From positions 2,824,406 to 2,888,405 of the forward strand of contig NZ_CP151800.1 of the NCBI RefSeq assembly GCF_038449125.1: a stretch of 64,000 nucleotides of DNA. The letters are read 5' to 3'. Below, piece by piece: positions 38,582-48,730 of this stretch. The translations under genes were made by a program, and so were the position numbers. Numbering within the stretch: the first letter of the stretch is position 1; the number at the start of each line of letters is the position of its first letter. Under the pieces are notes generated by a model. It was not told the DNA's origin. It saw only the letters and a program-made list of their open reading frames with translations, and did not search any database. The stretch is from Kosakonia sp. BYX6. GTDB lineage: Bacteria > Pseudomonadota > Gammaproteobacteria > Enterobacterales > Enterobacteriaceae.

Positions 38582-40228
38582 TTAGCGAATTTCAAGCAAC
38601 GCGTTAAACAGCGTGCTTGCGGTCTGCAGAACCTGGGCGTTTGCCAGATAATATTGCTGGTAACGCTGCAAGTTGCCGTACTCTTCATCGAGGTTAACCC
38701 CGGAGATCGACTGCTGCTGGTTGCTCAGCTGCGTTACCACGTTAGTCTGCGTTGTGCTGCTGGTTTTCAGCGTCGAGGTTTTGTTACCCACATCGCTGAC
38801 CAGCGTGGCATACGCATCGTTAAAGGTTTTATTACCGCCGACGACTTTCGCGCTTTGCAGATCCAGCATCGCCTGGCCGTTACGGTTATCGCTCGCACCA
38901 TCACCGGCCACAGAGGCCATGGCAATCTTCGATTCGTCAGTCACCGCCACGCTCATATTCACGATGGCGTTGCTGACCGGGCGCACAGTAAAGCTGTCGT
39001 TGGCTTTCGCGCCTGTCGTCGCATTGATGCTCACTTTCAGACCGTCGAAATTCAGCGAACCGTCCGTTGAATCCGGCGTCACCGTAAAGGTGGTGTTGTT
39101 GGACAGACGCGTCACATTCCAGTTGGTGCCGTCGAACGCCACTTTATAGTCTGTCGCTTGTACCGCGGAACTGTCGGTCACGGACGCAGTCAGCGTCGCA
39201 TCGCCGGTGTTTTTGGTATTCGAGGTCGTTGACGGCAAACCGATGGTGAAGAAATCGCCGCCCTGATCGCCGTTGGCATCGTAACCCTGCGCATGCTGCT
39301 CGTTAAACGCATCGGCGAAGGAGAGCGCCAGCTGGCCCAGCGTGTTACGCGCCTGATCCAAATCCTGCGAACGGAAGGCCAACAGACCGCCCAGAGAACC
39401 GGTAGTCACCTGCTTCTCGGGGATTTCAATGGTGCCTGCGGTTTTATCCACATAGGCGATGGTGGTGCGTGAAGGATCAGCGCTGGACTGCACCGCCGCT
39501 AACTGGCGGGCTTCGCTACCCTGCACCAGCGTGACGCCGTTCGCCATGCTGACGTTGTAGCTGCCGTCCTGGGTGCTGACTTCCACACCGACAACCTTGT
39601 TCAGCTCGCTCACCAGTTGGTCGCGCTGATCAAGCAGATCGTTCGGGGATGAACCCGCGCCCACCGCAGTCAGTTTGGAAATCTGCTGGTTGAGGCTGGC
39701 GATCTGCGTCGCATAGTTGTTGATCTGATCAACGCTTGTCGAGATGGACAGGTTGACCTGTTTATCCTGGTCACGCAGATACTGGTCAGCGACTTTGAAC
39801 TGGTTTACCAGCCCGTCCGCTTTCCCCAGCAGCGCCTGACGAGACGACGGATCCGACGCGTTGCTCACCAGGGTTTGCAGGCTGGAGAAGAAACTCTGCA
39901 AGCTGGTTGACAGCGAGTTAGTGGTATCCGACAGCACGTCATCGATTTTTGACATCTGCTGGTAGCGCGTGGTCAAACCGCTGTTCTGGTTTTCCGCCGC
40001 ACGCAGCTGATTGGTAATAAAGGCGTCATACTCACGCTGAACGCCAGAAACAATGACACCATTGCCCACGTAACCGCTACCGGTCAGCGTGCTGTTCGCC
40101 GTGGTCAACACCGTCGTCTGACGGGTGTAACCCGCCACGTTATAACTCGCAATGTTATTGCTGGCGGTATTCAGCGCGGCCTGGGCTGCGCTGAGCCCGC
40201 TCATGGCGCTGTTAATCAAACTGGACAT
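38582..40228 (-). CDS. flgK: flagellar hook-filament junction protein FlgK (HAP1)
   Basis: FlgK is the lower junction protein between hook and filament. The 548-residue protein has the conserved N-terminal AAQAALNTASNNIASYNVAG block and a matching C-terminal coiled segment (SISGVNLDEEYGNLQRYQQY and VLQTASTLFNALLEIR). The middle has Ser/Thr-rich variable domains. It is preceded by a sigma-28 promoter at 40272-40298. The last residues lack a Cys and match other enterobacterial FlgK. Confidence 0.98.
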   Translation of the reverse strand: MSSLINSAMSGLSAAQAALNTASNNIASYNVAGYTRQTTVLTTANSTLTGSGYVGNGVIVSGVQREYDAFITNQLRAAENQNSGLTTRYQQMSKIDDVLSDTTNSLSTSLQSFFSSLQTLVSNASDPSSRQALLGKADGLVNQFKVADQYLRDQDKQVNLSISTSVDQINNYATQIASLNQQISKLTAVGAGSSPNDLLDQRDQLVSELNKVVGVEVSTQDGSYNVSMANGVTLVQGSEARQLAAVQSSADPSRTTIAYVDKTAGTIEIPEKQVTTGSLGGLLAFRSQDLDQARNTLGQLALSFADAFNEQHAQGYDANGDQGGDFFTIGLPSTTSNTKNTGDATLTASVTDSSAVQATDYKVAFDGTNWNVTRLSNNTTFTVTPDSTDGSLNFDGLKVSINATTGAKANDSFTVRPVSNAIVNMSVAVTDESKIAMASVAGDGASDNRNGQAMLDLQSAKVVGGNKTFNDAYATLVSDVGNKTSTLKTSSTTQTNVVTQLSNQQQSISGVNLDEEYGNLQRYQQYYLANAQVLQTASTLFNALLEIR

Positions 40229-40271
40229 GGAGGTTCCTTAATAAACTTTCAGACATGAGTCCTGTTGACGA

Positions 40272-40298
40272 TTATCGGCAACCCTGGTGGAAACTTGA
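40272..40298 (-). promoter_or_regulatory. sigma-28 (FliA) promoter of flgKL
   Basis: On the minus strand TCAAGTTT and GCCGATAA are separated by exactly 11 bases, the FliA consensus TAAAGTTT-N11-GCCGATAA. It lies about 45 bases before the flgK ATG. Confidence 0.88.
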
Positions 40299-40304
40299 GA
40301 GTTT

Positions 40305-41264
40305 TCAGAACAGATTTTGTGTATCTGTGCTGTAGGCTTTACTCACTTTTTCACCCATTGATTTCAGCTGCTGGATCATGCTGGTCAGCTTACGGGCATA
40401 GTGCGGATCGGTGGCGTAGCCCGCATTCTGCAACGCCTGCGCACCCTGCTCCGCCGTCGCCGCCGAGGTGACCGCCGCATAACGCTTGTTACGCGTCAGC
40501 ATGCCAACGTAATCGGACAACGCTTCCAGATACGAGCTATAAACACGGAACTTGGCTTTGACTTTCACCGCCTCGCCATTTTCATATTCCGTGGTGGTAA
40601 TTTCCGTGGTTGGCCCTTTCCAGTCTGAGGTCGCTTTCACGCCGAAAATGTTGAAACTCGGTTCACCATTTTCACGCGGAATTTGGCGCTGGCCCCAGCC
40701 GGATTCCAGCGCAGCCTGCGCCAGAATCAAGTGATGCGGAACCCCGCTCTGCTGGCTGGCGAGACGCGCCGGCAACGAAAGCTGCGCCAGGAAATCTTTG
40801 CTGTCGCCGGTTAACGGCTCATCGCTGTTTTCGTCCGGCACTTTCGGTATCGCTTTACGCACCAGTTGCGTCAGCGCCTGGTTTTGATAGGTGGTCACCG
40901 TTTCCAGCGGGAACTTCATCGGCACTTGCTGCATTTGATCCGCCGGATCGACAGGTGCCTGGTCGCCCGCCATCTGTTTCACCATCATATCCGCCAGCCC
41001 AAGACCTTTACCGGCGGTCATCTGCTGGGCGATTTGTTGGTCATACATGCTGGTGTACAGCCGCGTTGAATCACTGCTGAAAATGCCGTCTTTCGGCAGG
41101 GCTTCGCGCATGCTTTTCAGCATCATTTGCACGAACATCCCTTCCACCTGGCGTGCGACCGGGCGTAAGTTTGCGCTCGGATCCTGCCCGGCTTTCGACT
41201 TCAGGTCGTTCAGTGATTGCGCGTCCCATGCCGCGCTCGTCAACAATCGGCTGTCAGTCAGCAT
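40305..41264 (-). CDS. flgJ: FlgJ, rod-capping protein with peptidoglycan hydrolase domain
   Basis: FlgJ helps polymerise the rod and cuts peptidoglycan so that it can pass. The ATG at 41264 overlaps the flgI stop by one base (TAATG) and gives 319 residues (E. coli 313); an upstream ATG at 41294 is inside flgI and not supported. The N-terminal rod-scaffold domain (about 1-100, GMFVQMMLKSMREALPKDG) is followed by a low-complexity linker rich in Gln/Pro/Asp (about 100-130) that is slightly longer than in E. coli, and the glucosaminidase domain (about 160-310, ILAQAALESGWGQRQIPREN with catalytic Glu). Confidence 0.97.
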   Translation of the reverse strand: MLTDSRLLTSAAWDAQSLNDLKSKAGQDPSANLRPVARQVEGMFVQMMLKSMREALPKDGIFSSDSTRLYTSMYDQQIAQQMTAGKGLGLADMMVKQMAGDQAPVDPADQMQQVPMKFPLETVTTYQNQALTQLVRKAIPKVPDENSDEPLTGDSKDFLAQLSLPARLASQQSGVPHHLILAQAALESGWGQRQIPRENGEPSFNIFGVKATSDWKGPTTEITTTEYENGEAVKVKAKFRVYSSYLEALSDYVGMLTRNKRYAAVTSAATAEQGAQALQNAGYATDPHYARKLTSMIQQLKSMGEKVSKAYSTDTQNLF

Positions 41265-42361
41265 TAGATGATCTCCAGTTTCGCACGCAGGCAACCAGCA
41301 CTCTGCATCGCTTGCAGAATGGACATCAGTTCCATCGGGGAAGCGCCCAGCGCGTTAAGTGCGCGCACGACGCTGTTCAGGTTGGCGCTGGAGCGTACGC
41401 TTTGCAGCGAGCCGCCACTCTGGCGCAAGTCAATCTGCGTTTGCGGTGTGACCACGGTCTGACCGCCGCCAAACGGCGTGTTCGGCTGACTGACGGTGTT
41501 CTGCTGGTTCACCGTCACGGACAGGTTGCCCTGCGCGATAGCACAGTTATCCAGCGAGACTTCACGGTTCATGACCACAGAACCCGTACGCGAGTTGATG
41601 ATCACTTTCGCGTCCTGCTGCGTCACGCCGACTTCCATATTCTGGATGTCCGCCAGTAAACGCACCTGGTTGCTGTTGCCGGAAGAGACACGAATCTGCA
41701 CGGTGCGCGCATCCAGCGCCGTTGCGCTGCCATAGCCGCGGCTACGATTGATAGTGTCGGCAATTTGCTGTGCCATGCTGAAGTCTTCCTGGTTCAGTTG
41801 CAGGTTAATGGTATTTCCCGCACCGAACTGGGTCGGCAATTCGCGTTCGATGACCGCGCCGTTGGTGATGCGACCACCGTTAAGCTGGTTGACTTGCACG
41901 CTGCTGCCGCCGGCAGAAGCGCCTGCGCCGCCGACCAAAATGTTACCTTGCGCCAGCGCGTAAACCTGGCTGTCGACACCCTTCAGCGGGGTCATCAGCA
42001 GCGTACCGCCGCGCAAGCTTTTCGCGTTACCCATGGAGGAAACCACCACGTCGATGGTTTGCCCCTGGCGCGCAAACGCCGGGAATTGTGCGGTAACCAT
42101 CACCGCTGCCACGTTTTTCAACTGCATGTTGGTGCCGGTCGGCACGGTAATGCCCATTTGCGACAACATGTTGTTCAGTGTCTGTGTGGTAAAGGGTGTC
42201 TGCGTTGTCTGGTCGCCTGTGCCATCCAGTCCCACGACCAGACCGTAGCCAATTAATGAGTTTTCACGTACGCCCTGTACACTGGTGAGGTCCCGGATAC
42301 GGTCAGCCTGGGCGAAAGTCGCCACCAGCGCTAACACGATACCAGTCAGATATCTAAACAT
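41264..42361 (-). CDS. flgI: flagellar P-ring protein FlgI
   Basis: FlgI forms the periplasmic P-ring bushing in the peptidoglycan layer. The 365-residue precursor has a signal peptide ([24 protein letters not shown]) and the family motifs [20 protein letters not shown] and VVMVTAQF-like [16 protein letters not shown], ending [17 protein letters not shown] with Cys near the C-terminus that pairs with an internal Cys through DsbA in E. coli. It follows flgH by 12 bases. Confidence 0.98.
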   Translation of the reverse strand: MFRYLTGIVLALVATFAQADRIRDLTSVQGVRENSLIGYGLVVGLDGTGDQTTQTPFTTQTLNNMLSQMGITVPTGTNMQLKNVAAVMVTAQFPAFARQGQTIDVVVSSMGNAKSLRGGTLLMTPLKGVDSQVYALAQGNILVGGAGASAGGSSVQVNQLNGGRITNGAVIERELPTQFGAGNTINLQLNQEDFSMAQQIADTINRSRGYGSATALDARTVQIRVSSGNSNQVRLLADIQNMEVGVTQQDAKVIINSRTGSVVMNREVSLDNCAIAQGNLSVTVNQQNTVSQPNTPFGGGQTVVTPQTQIDLRQSGGSLQSVRSSANLNSVVRALNALGASPMELMSILQAMQSAGCLRAKLEII

Positions 42362-42373
42362 AATTCACCCCGG

Positions 42374-43072
42374 TTACATCGGCGATAAGTTGAGGAAGAA
42401 ACGTTGCAGCCAGCCCATATTCTGCGCTTCGTTGATGTAGCCATTGCCGACATACTCGATGCGCGCGTCCGCCACTTGGGTGGACGGAACGGTGTTGGTC
42501 CCGCTGATGGTGCGTGGGTTCACGACACCCGAGAAGCGGATGAACTCAGTGCCCTGGTTAATGGCTATCTGTTTTTCACCCACGACATGTAAATTGCCAT
42601 TGATCAGCACCTGATCGACCGTCACGGTCAACGTGCCGCTAAATGTGTTGCTGGCGTTGGCGCCGCCTTTACCTTCGAACGAGTTGCTGCCGGAAGAACT
42701 CAGGTCAGCACGTGCGTTGCCAAACAGGCCTTCGAGGTAACGCGGAGTGGTATCCACGCCGAAGCTGGTTTTGCCATCACGGCTGGCATTGGCCGATGAG
42801 CTTTTACTTGCGCTCACGTTTTCTTGCAGTACGAGCGTCAGCGTATCGCCAACATTGCGCGGACGGCGGTCTTCAAACAGGGGCTGATAGCCGTAGTTGA
42901 TCGGCTGCGCAGTCTGATAAATCGATCCATTCACCAACGGTACGGGGCCTGGCATCGGTTGAGCTGTGGTGGCTCCCTGAACCAGCGGTGTGGATGGAAC
43001 CCAGGCACAACCTGTCAGGGTTAATGCCACTAAAGCCATAATTGGGTAGCTGCGCACGGCGTATTTTTGCAT
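42374..43072 (-). CDS. flgH: flagellar L-ring lipoprotein FlgH
   Basis: FlgH forms the outer-membrane L-ring. ATG 43072 gives 232 residues, the E. coli length; ATG 43081 would add three residues. The lipobox is LTLTGC with Cys22. Conserved blocks: [39 protein letters not shown], and the very conserved C-terminus [19 protein letters not shown] and RFFLNLSPM. It is in the flgB-to-flgL series after flgG (57 bases). Confidence 0.96.
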   Translation of the reverse strand: MQKYAVRSYPIMALVALTLTGCAWVPSTPLVQGATTAQPMPGPVPLVNGSIYQTAQPINYGYQPLFEDRRPRNVGDTLTLVLQENVSASKSSSANASRDGKTSFGVDTTPRYLEGLFGNARADLSSSGSNSFEGKGGANASNTFSGTLTVTVDQVLINGNLHVVGEKQIAINQGTEFIRFSGVVNPRTISGTNTVPSTQVADARIEYVGNGYINEAQNMGWLQRFFLNLSPM

Positions 43073-43129
43073 TGCATTCATCTTCGAAATCAGGGTTCCG
43101 GTGCGGCGATTACCGCACCGGATAACGCC

Positions 43130-43924
<795 letters not shown>

Positions 43925-43927
43925 TTA

Positions 43928-44683
43928 TTAGCCCAGTGACAGCAACTGGTTGGCACGCTGCGCGTTGTCATCGACGTTGCTGATAATTTTCATCTGCATT
44001 TCGAAACGACGTGCGCTGGCGATCATGTCGGTCATCGCTTCGACCGGCTTGACGTTACTGCCTTCCAGCACGCCCGACTGCACGCGAATGGTCGGATCGG
44101 CTTGCAACGTCTGGCCGCGCGTCGCTTGTGCCGCCTGGCTCAGACGGAACATCCCGTCGTCGCCACGCACCACTTCTTGCGCGTTCGCTTTCACCAGCTT
44201 CAGCTTGCCGACCGGCGCGATAGTGTTCGCCGCGTCGCCTGGGTTAAGGGCTGAAATTGTCCCGTCGGCGGCGATAGTGACTTGCGCGCCTTCCGGCACG
44301 GCAATCGGGCCGCCTTCGCCAATCACCGGATGGCCCTGAATGGTCAACTGACCGGTCGGGCTCACCTGGATATTCCCGTTACGGGTGTACCCTTCTGAAC
44401 CGTCCGCCGTTTGTACCGCCAGCCAGCCGTCCTGCTGCAACGCCACGTCGAGCGGGCGCGAGGTGTAGTCCAGTTGTCCTGGCGTCATATCGGCGCCAGG
44501 CGTTGAAGCCACCACCAGCGTACGGGTGGGCAGCGAAAGCCCTTCTACCGGCACCGCGCGCAATGCGTTGAGCTGCGCGCGAAAGCCCGGCGTGGAGGCG
44601 TTCGCGAGATTGCTTGCGGTCACAGCCTGCTGATTCAGCGTCTGGCTGGCTGCGCCCATCGCGGTATATATTGCGTGATCCAT
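43928..44683 (-). CDS. flgF: flagellar proximal rod protein FlgF
   Basis: FlgF is one of the proximal rod subunits. The 251-residue protein (E. coli 251) has the family N-terminal AASQTLNQQAVTASNLANAS block with TPGFRAQLNALRAVP, and the C-terminal NVKPVEAMTDMIASARRFEM coil. It lies 20 bases after flgE. Confidence 0.97.
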   Translation of the reverse strand: MDHAIYTAMGAASQTLNQQAVTASNLANASTPGFRAQLNALRAVPVEGLSLPTRTLVVASTPGADMTPGQLDYTSRPLDVALQQDGWLAVQTADGSEGYTRNGNIQVSPTGQLTIQGHPVIGEGGPIAVPEGAQVTIAADGTISALNPGDAANTIAPVGKLKLVKANAQEVVRGDDGMFRLSQAAQATRGQTLQADPTIRVQSGVLEGSNVKPVEAMTDMIASARRFEMQMKIISNVDDNAQRANQLLSLG

Positions 44684-44703
44684 TAGGCCATCCCGTCAGG
44701 CGA

Positions 44704-45981
44704 TTAACGCAGGTTAACCAGCGTGTTAAGGATCTGATCCTGGGTTTTGATGGTCTGCGCGTTCGACTGATAGTTACGTTGCGCGACGATCATGTTGACC
44801 AGTTCTTTACTCAGATCCACGTTTGAGGCTTCCAGCGCACCGTTGGTCAGCGAACCGAAGTTGCCGGTGCCTGCGGTGCCGAGCAGCGCAACGCCGGAGG
44901 AGCTGGTCGCAGACCAAACGTTGTCACCTTCGGATTGCAGACCTTCGCTGTTGGCGAAGTTCGCCAGCACGATCTGACCCAGAAGCTGCGTTTTTTCGTT
45001 GGAGTAGCTACCGACCACGGTGCCGTCGTCGTTAATGGCGTAGCTCACCAGCGAACCCGGCGCGTAACCATCCTGATTGATAGCCACGGTGCTGCTGGTG
45101 CCGGTGTTCTGCTGCATAGAGTTCAGGAAGCTCAGGCTAAAGGTGCTGGCGGCTGAACCATTCAGGCTGGCGAGGTTGATGTCGATCTGCGGCTGGGCGT
45201 TTGCCGTCGCGTCCAGTGTCCAGGTGCGCGGCGTGGTCGCCGGCAGCACTTCGGTGTAGTTGGTCACGGAAGAGAGCGTGCCGTTGCTGCCGAAGCTCAT
45301 CTGGGCGGCTTTCTCATAATTCGCGCCGGAAACGCTGGAATCCTGAGTGTAAACATCCCATGAGTTATCACCGGTTTTGACGTAGTAAACGTCGATAGCG
45401 TGGGAGTTACCCAGGCTGTCATAGGTGGTGACTGTGCCTTTTTTGTTGTAGGTATCTGAATTCGTCGGATCGAACGGGCTTACCGTCGGGGCAGAATCCG
45501 TGGAGTTCAGGTTCATCTGCATTGACGCGGTGGTGGTGGCTTTTGCCGCCATCAGCGTGTTCGGGATGGTGATAGCAGTCGGGTTCGCACCGGTCTGCAC
45601 GGTCGGCGGCGTACCGGCAACCGGGTAACCTGTGACCTGCATACCCTGCATGTTCACCAGATTGCGGTTTTCGTCCAGTTTGAACTGACCGTTACGGCTG
45701 TAGTAAACCGAACCATTGCTGTCGACCAGACGGAAGAAACCGTTGCCGCTCAGCGCCACGTCCAGACCACGACCGGTGCTGGTGGTAGTACCGTCGGTAA
45801 AGTCCTGCGTAATCCCCGCAACTTTAACGCCGAGGCCAACTTTAGAACCGGCAAACATATCGGCGAAGGACGCAGATCCGGATTTAAAGCCATAGGTGGC
45901 GGAGTTGGCGATGTTGTTACCAATGACATCGAGGTTGGTGGCCGCAGCATTCAGGCCGCTGACCGCTTGTGAAAAGGCCAT
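44704..45981 (-). CDS. flgE: flagellar hook protein FlgE, longer than in E. coli
   Basis: FlgE polymerises into the hook, the universal joint. At 425 residues it is some 22 longer than the 402-403 residue E. coli and Salmonella proteins. The N-terminal block AFSQAVSGLNAAATNLDVIG with NNIANSATYGFKSG and the C-terminal block ALEASNVDLSKELVNMIVAQ plus RNYQSNAQTIKTQDQILNTL are conserved, so the extra residues lie in the middle surface domains (about 130-330), rich in Ser, Thr and Asn. The ATG follows CAGGAGTAAGTC. It is fourth in the flgB series, 26 bases after flgD. Confidence 0.97.
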   Translation of the reverse strand: MAFSQAVSGLNAAATNLDVIGNNIANSATYGFKSGSASFADMFAGSKVGLGVKVAGITQDFTDGTTTSTGRGLDVALSGNGFFRLVDSNGSVYYSRNGQFKLDENRNLVNMQGMQVTGYPVAGTPPTVQTGANPTAITIPNTLMAAKATTTASMQMNLNSTDSAPTVSPFDPTNSDTYNKKGTVTTYDSLGNSHAIDVYYVKTGDNSWDVYTQDSSVSGANYEKAAQMSFGSNGTLSSVTNYTEVLPATTPRTWTLDATANAQPQIDINLASLNGSAASTFSLSFLNSMQQNTGTSSTVAINQDGYAPGSLVSYAINDDGTVVGSYSNEKTQLLGQIVLANFANSEGLQSEGDNVWSATSSSGVALLGTAGTGNFGSLTNGALEASNVDLSKELVNMIVAQRNYQSNAQTIKTQDQILNTLVNLR

Positions 45982-46007
45982 GACTTACTCCTGATAAGTA
46001 TTAAGGC

Positions 46008-46685
46008 TTAAATAATCTGCCGTACTTCGTCGAGTGTGGTGGTACCGTAAGTACCCAAATCTAATGTGCTACCGCTGTCACCGCGGGTGACACCCTGTAC
46101 CAGCGCGAATTGCAGCGGTTGAGCAACCAACTGCGTCGTGCCGGAGCTGGCGGAGATGGACACTTTGTAAGAGCCATCTGGTGCCGCGCTTCCATCTGTC
46201 TGCGTGCCGTCCCAACTGAAGGTGTGGACGCCAGCTGTCAAGCTGCCGATCTCAATGGTACGCACCACGGTTCCGTTTTTGTCGGTCACGGTTGCGGTCA
46301 CTTTGTCAGCAGCCTGAGTCAGTTCAACACCAAACGGCGTTGTCGTTTCATTACCCACCAGTACGGTCTGTCCTGGGATCATCACGCCGTGGCCAATCAG
46401 GGTTGCTGCCTGTAGCGACTGGCTGTTGTCGATCTGCCCGGAAATCGAACCGAGGGTGGTGTTCAATTTTTCAATCCCGCTCACGGTGCTGATCTGCGCA
46501 AGCTGCGTGGTCAGTTCGTTGTTTTGCAGCGGGTTGGTCGGATCCTGGTTTTTCAGCTGTGCAACCAGCAGCGTCAAAAAGCTGCTCTGGAGGTCGGACG
46601 CGCTGTTAGTCCCGGTGGTTGTGGTACCGCCGGTCGATGAGACACCGCTGTTCGTCGGGTCATTCACGTTTACGCTAATAGACAT
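46008..46685 (-). CDS. flgD: flagellar hook scaffolding protein FlgD
   Basis: FlgD is the hook cap, added during assembly and then lost. The 225-residue protein has the conserved N-terminal block LQSSFLTLLVAQLKNQDPTN and PLQNNELTTQLAQIS, an Ig/fibronectin-like middle (FSWDGTQTDGSAAPDGSYKV) and the C-terminal LQFALVQGVTRGDSGSTLDL. It begins with a Thr/Gly/Ser-rich low-complexity start (NSGVSSTGGTTTTGTNSASD) that is typical of the family. It follows flgC by 10 bases. Confidence 0.97.
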   Translation of the reverse strand: MSISVNVNDPTNSGVSSTGGTTTTGTNSASDLQSSFLTLLVAQLKNQDPTNPLQNNELTTQLAQISTVSGIEKLNTTLGSISGQIDNSQSLQAATLIGHGVMIPGQTVLVGNETTTPFGVELTQAADKVTATVTDKNGTVVRTIEIGSLTAGVHTFSWDGTQTDGSAAPDGSYKVSISASSGTTQLVAQPLQFALVQGVTRGDSGSTLDLGTYGTTTLDEVRQII

Positions 46686-46695
46686 GCGGGTCTCC

Positions 46696-47100
46696 TTACT
46701 GACCGAGTGTGAGGGTTTTGAGCATCATGCTCTTAACGGTGTTAAGCACTTCAACGTTGGCCTGGTAGCTGCGCGAGGCTGACATGCTGTTGACCATTTC
46801 ACCGACCACATCCACGTTGGGCATTTTGACGTAGCCGCTTGCGTCAGCCAGCGGGTTACCCGGTTCGTAGACCAGTTTGTCCGGCGCCTGGCTTTCAATC
46901 ACATCCGACACTTTTACGCCGCCGGTCGCCTGACCAGGCGCTGCGTCAACCTGAAAGACCACCTGCTTGGCGCGATACGGCTGACCATCTGGCCCGGTCA
47001 CGCTGTCGGCGTTCGCCAGGTTACTGGCGGCGACGTTCAAGCGTTTGGACTGCGCGGTCAGCGCGGAGCCTGCGACATCAAAGATATTCAGTAATGCCAT
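46696..47100 (-). CDS. flgC: flagellar proximal rod protein FlgC
   Basis: FlgC is a rod subunit of 134 residues, as in E. coli. It begins [20 protein letters not shown] with [19 protein letters not shown] and ends [20 protein letters not shown] with [20 protein letters not shown], the axial-protein coiled ends. It starts four bases after flgB. Confidence 0.98.
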   Translation of the reverse strand: MALLNIFDVAGSALTAQSKRLNVAASNLANADSVTGPDGQPYRAKQVVFQVDAAPGQATGGVKVSDVIESQAPDKLVYEPGNPLADASGYVKMPNVDVVGEMVNSMSASRSYQANVEVLNTVKSMMLKTLTLGQ

Positions 47101-47104
47101 TTAA

Positions 47105-47521
47105 TTAGTTCCCCTGTTGCAGAACGCTCATCATGCTTTTGATCTGCCCGCCCAGCACCGTCAGACCGGTCTGGTATTTGACGCTGTTGTCGGCGAACTG
47201 CGTGCGCTCACGATCCATATCGACGGTGTTGCCATCCATAGAAGGCTGATCGGGGATGCGGTACAGCAGATCGGCAGACGGTGTCGCCATCGCCTGCGCC
47301 GGAATATGGCGCGAAGAAGTCAGTGCTAACGAAACGCCGCTGGTTTCAGCACGACCACGCTCCATGACTTTTTTTAATTCGCTGGAGAAATCAATATCGC
47401 GCGCCTGAAACCCAGGGGTGTCGGCGTTGGCGATGTTGGCCGCCAGAATTTCCTGGCGCTGGGCACTCAGGTTTAGCGCTTCTTGTTGAAAACGCAGTGC
47501 GGCATCAAGTTTATCGAGCAT
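47105..47521 (-). CDS. flgB: flagellar proximal rod protein FlgB
   Basis: FlgB is the first gene of the leftward flagellar series and a rod subunit (138 residues, as in E. coli). Conserved parts: [20 protein letters not shown] with [15 protein letters not shown], and the C-terminal [20 protein letters not shown] coil. Its start lies opposite flgA with a shared control region that carries an FlhDC-type box. Confidence 0.98.
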   Translation of the reverse strand: MLDKLDAALRFQQEALNLSAQRQEILAANIANADTPGFQARDIDFSSELKKVMERGRAETSGVSLALTSSRHIPAQAMATPSADLLYRIPDQPSMDGNTVDMDRERTQFADNSVKYQTGLTVLGGQIKSMMSVLQQGN

Positions 47522-47605
47522 GGCTCCCTCACTGATGACAATTATTTAGCCAACAGCTTAAATCTCCGCAGGCAAACTTATCGCCGGAATAAGGGCAAAA
47601 TGCGT

Positions 47606-47621
47606 CGCTATTTATTGCGTT
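47606..47621 (-). promoter_or_regulatory. FlhDC-type box in the flgB-flgA control region
   Basis: On the minus strand AACGCAATAAATAGCG is an exact match to the half-site consensus AAYGSNNNAAATAGCG recalled for FlhD4C2. The required second, inverted half site is not clear in this 157-base spacer. The box lies between flgB and flgA, which are class 2 genes under FlhDC in E. coli. Confidence 0.7.
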
Positions 47622-47678
47622 GATAGATTTGCCATGCGGTTAAAATCTCTTCATCTGATCAACAGGCAGGAATCTGCG

Positions 47679-48338
47679 ATGAACACGTTGAAAGGCGGTT
47701 TAGCCGCGACCTTACTGTTATTAAGCCCCTTTTCTCAGGCGGCTGATTTACAAGCGCAATTGACGTCACTTTTTGCGCAACGTCTTGCTGGCTTTAGTGA
47801 CGAGGTGGTGGTAAATATACGCACCCCGCAAAACCTGCTCCCCACCTGCGACCAGCCTGCGCTGAGCGTGGTTGGCAATGCGAAGTTGTGGGGGAACCTG
47901 AATGTCATGGCCAACTGCGCGGGTGCGAAGCGCTTTTTGCAGGTGGAAGTTCAGGCGACCGGTAACTATGTTGTGGCGGCACAGCCCGTTGCCCGTGGCA
48001 GCACATTGCAGCCTGGCAGCGTGGCGTTAAAGCGCGGCCGCCTCGATCAGTTACCGCCGCGAGCAATGCTGGATATTACCCAGGCGCAGGATGCGGTGAG
48101 TTTGCGCGATCTCGCGCCCGGACAGCCGATTCAGCTGTCAATGCTGCGTCAGGCGTGGCGGATTAAAGCAGGTCAGCGTGTGCAGGTTGTGGCATCAGGC
48201 GATGGCTTTAGTGTGAACGGCGAAGGTCAGGCAATGAACAATGCGGCGGTCGCGCAAAACGCCCGCGTACGCATGTCTTCAGGGCAGATTGTCAGCGGTA
48301 CGGTGAACGCTGATGGGAATATTCTGATTAACCTATAA
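47679..48338 (+). CDS. flgA: FlgA, P-ring assembly chaperone
   Basis: FlgA is the periplasmic chaperone of P-ring formation. ATG 47679 gives 219 residues, the E. coli length; an upstream ATG (47634) would add 15 non-conserved residues. The signal peptide is TLKGGLAATLLLLSPFSQA|ADLQ. The C-terminal SAF domain is well conserved (LRDLAPGQPIQLSMLRQAW, GQRVQVVASGDGFSVNGEGQ, ending NADGNILINL). It is the first rightward flagellar gene, divergent from flgB. Confidence 0.96.
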   Translation: MNTLKGGLAATLLLLSPFSQAADLQAQLTSLFAQRLAGFSDEVVVNIRTPQNLLPTCDQPALSVVGNAKLWGNLNVMANCAGAKRFLQVEVQATGNYVVAAQPVARGSTLQPGSVALKRGRLDQLPPRAMLDITQAQDAVSLRDLAPGQPIQLSMLRQAWRIKAGQRVQVVASGDGFSVNGEGQAMNNAAVAQNARVRMSSGQIVSGTVNADGNILINL

Positions 48339-48344
48339 TCTTCT

Positions 48345-48371
48345 TAAAGAATTCATGTTGCCTGCCGATAA
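48345..48371 (+). promoter_or_regulatory. sigma-28 (FliA) promoter of flgMN
   Basis: TAAAGAAT and GCCGATAA are separated by exactly 11 bases, matching the FliA consensus. It lies just after the flgA stop and about 60 bases before flgM, so flgMN can be made as class 3 genes as in E. coli. Confidence 0.9.
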
Positions 48372-48432
48372 ATAAGCAACGACTAAAGATATCAGGCCCG
48401 AAACGCCGCGAAACCTCAATGAGGACAACACT

Positions 48433-48726
48433 ATGAGCATTGATCGTACATCGCCCCTGAAGCCGGTTAACACCGTTCAACAGCGCGAAACTAACGAGAC
48501 CCAGACGCAAAAAACGCGCCTGGAAAAAGCCGCAACGGCAAACAGCACTAGCGTTACGCTCAGCGGTTCTCAAACGAAGCTGATGCAAGCGGGTGCGAAT
48601 GACATCAATATGGAACGCGTGGAACAGCTGAAAACCGCGATTCGTAATGGTGAACTGAAAATGGACACTGGCAAAATCGCCGATGCCCTGATTAACGAAG
48701 CGCAGAGTGACTTGCAGAGTAAATAA
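48433..48726 (+). CDS. flgM: anti-sigma-28 factor FlgM
   Basis: FlgM binds FliA until the hook is finished and FlgM is exported. The 97-residue protein is Thr/Gln/Lys-rich and largely disordered at the N-terminus ([20 protein letters not shown]), with the FliA-binding C-terminal half containing [10 protein letters not shown]-like [20 protein letters not shown] and [17 protein letters not shown]. Cotranscribed with flgN four bases downstream; its sigma-28 promoter makes the loop self-adjusting. Confidence 0.97.
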   Translation: MSIDRTSPLKPVNTVQQRETNETQTQKTRLEKAATANSTSVTLSGSQTKLMQAGANDINMERVEQLKTAIRNGELKMDTGKIADALINEAQSDLQSK

Positions 48727-48730
48727 CAGT

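Noticed and set aside
37560-38585. 341-codon plus-strand frame across flgL
   Set aside because: Shadow of flgL; the minus strand product has both conserved flagellin-like ends.
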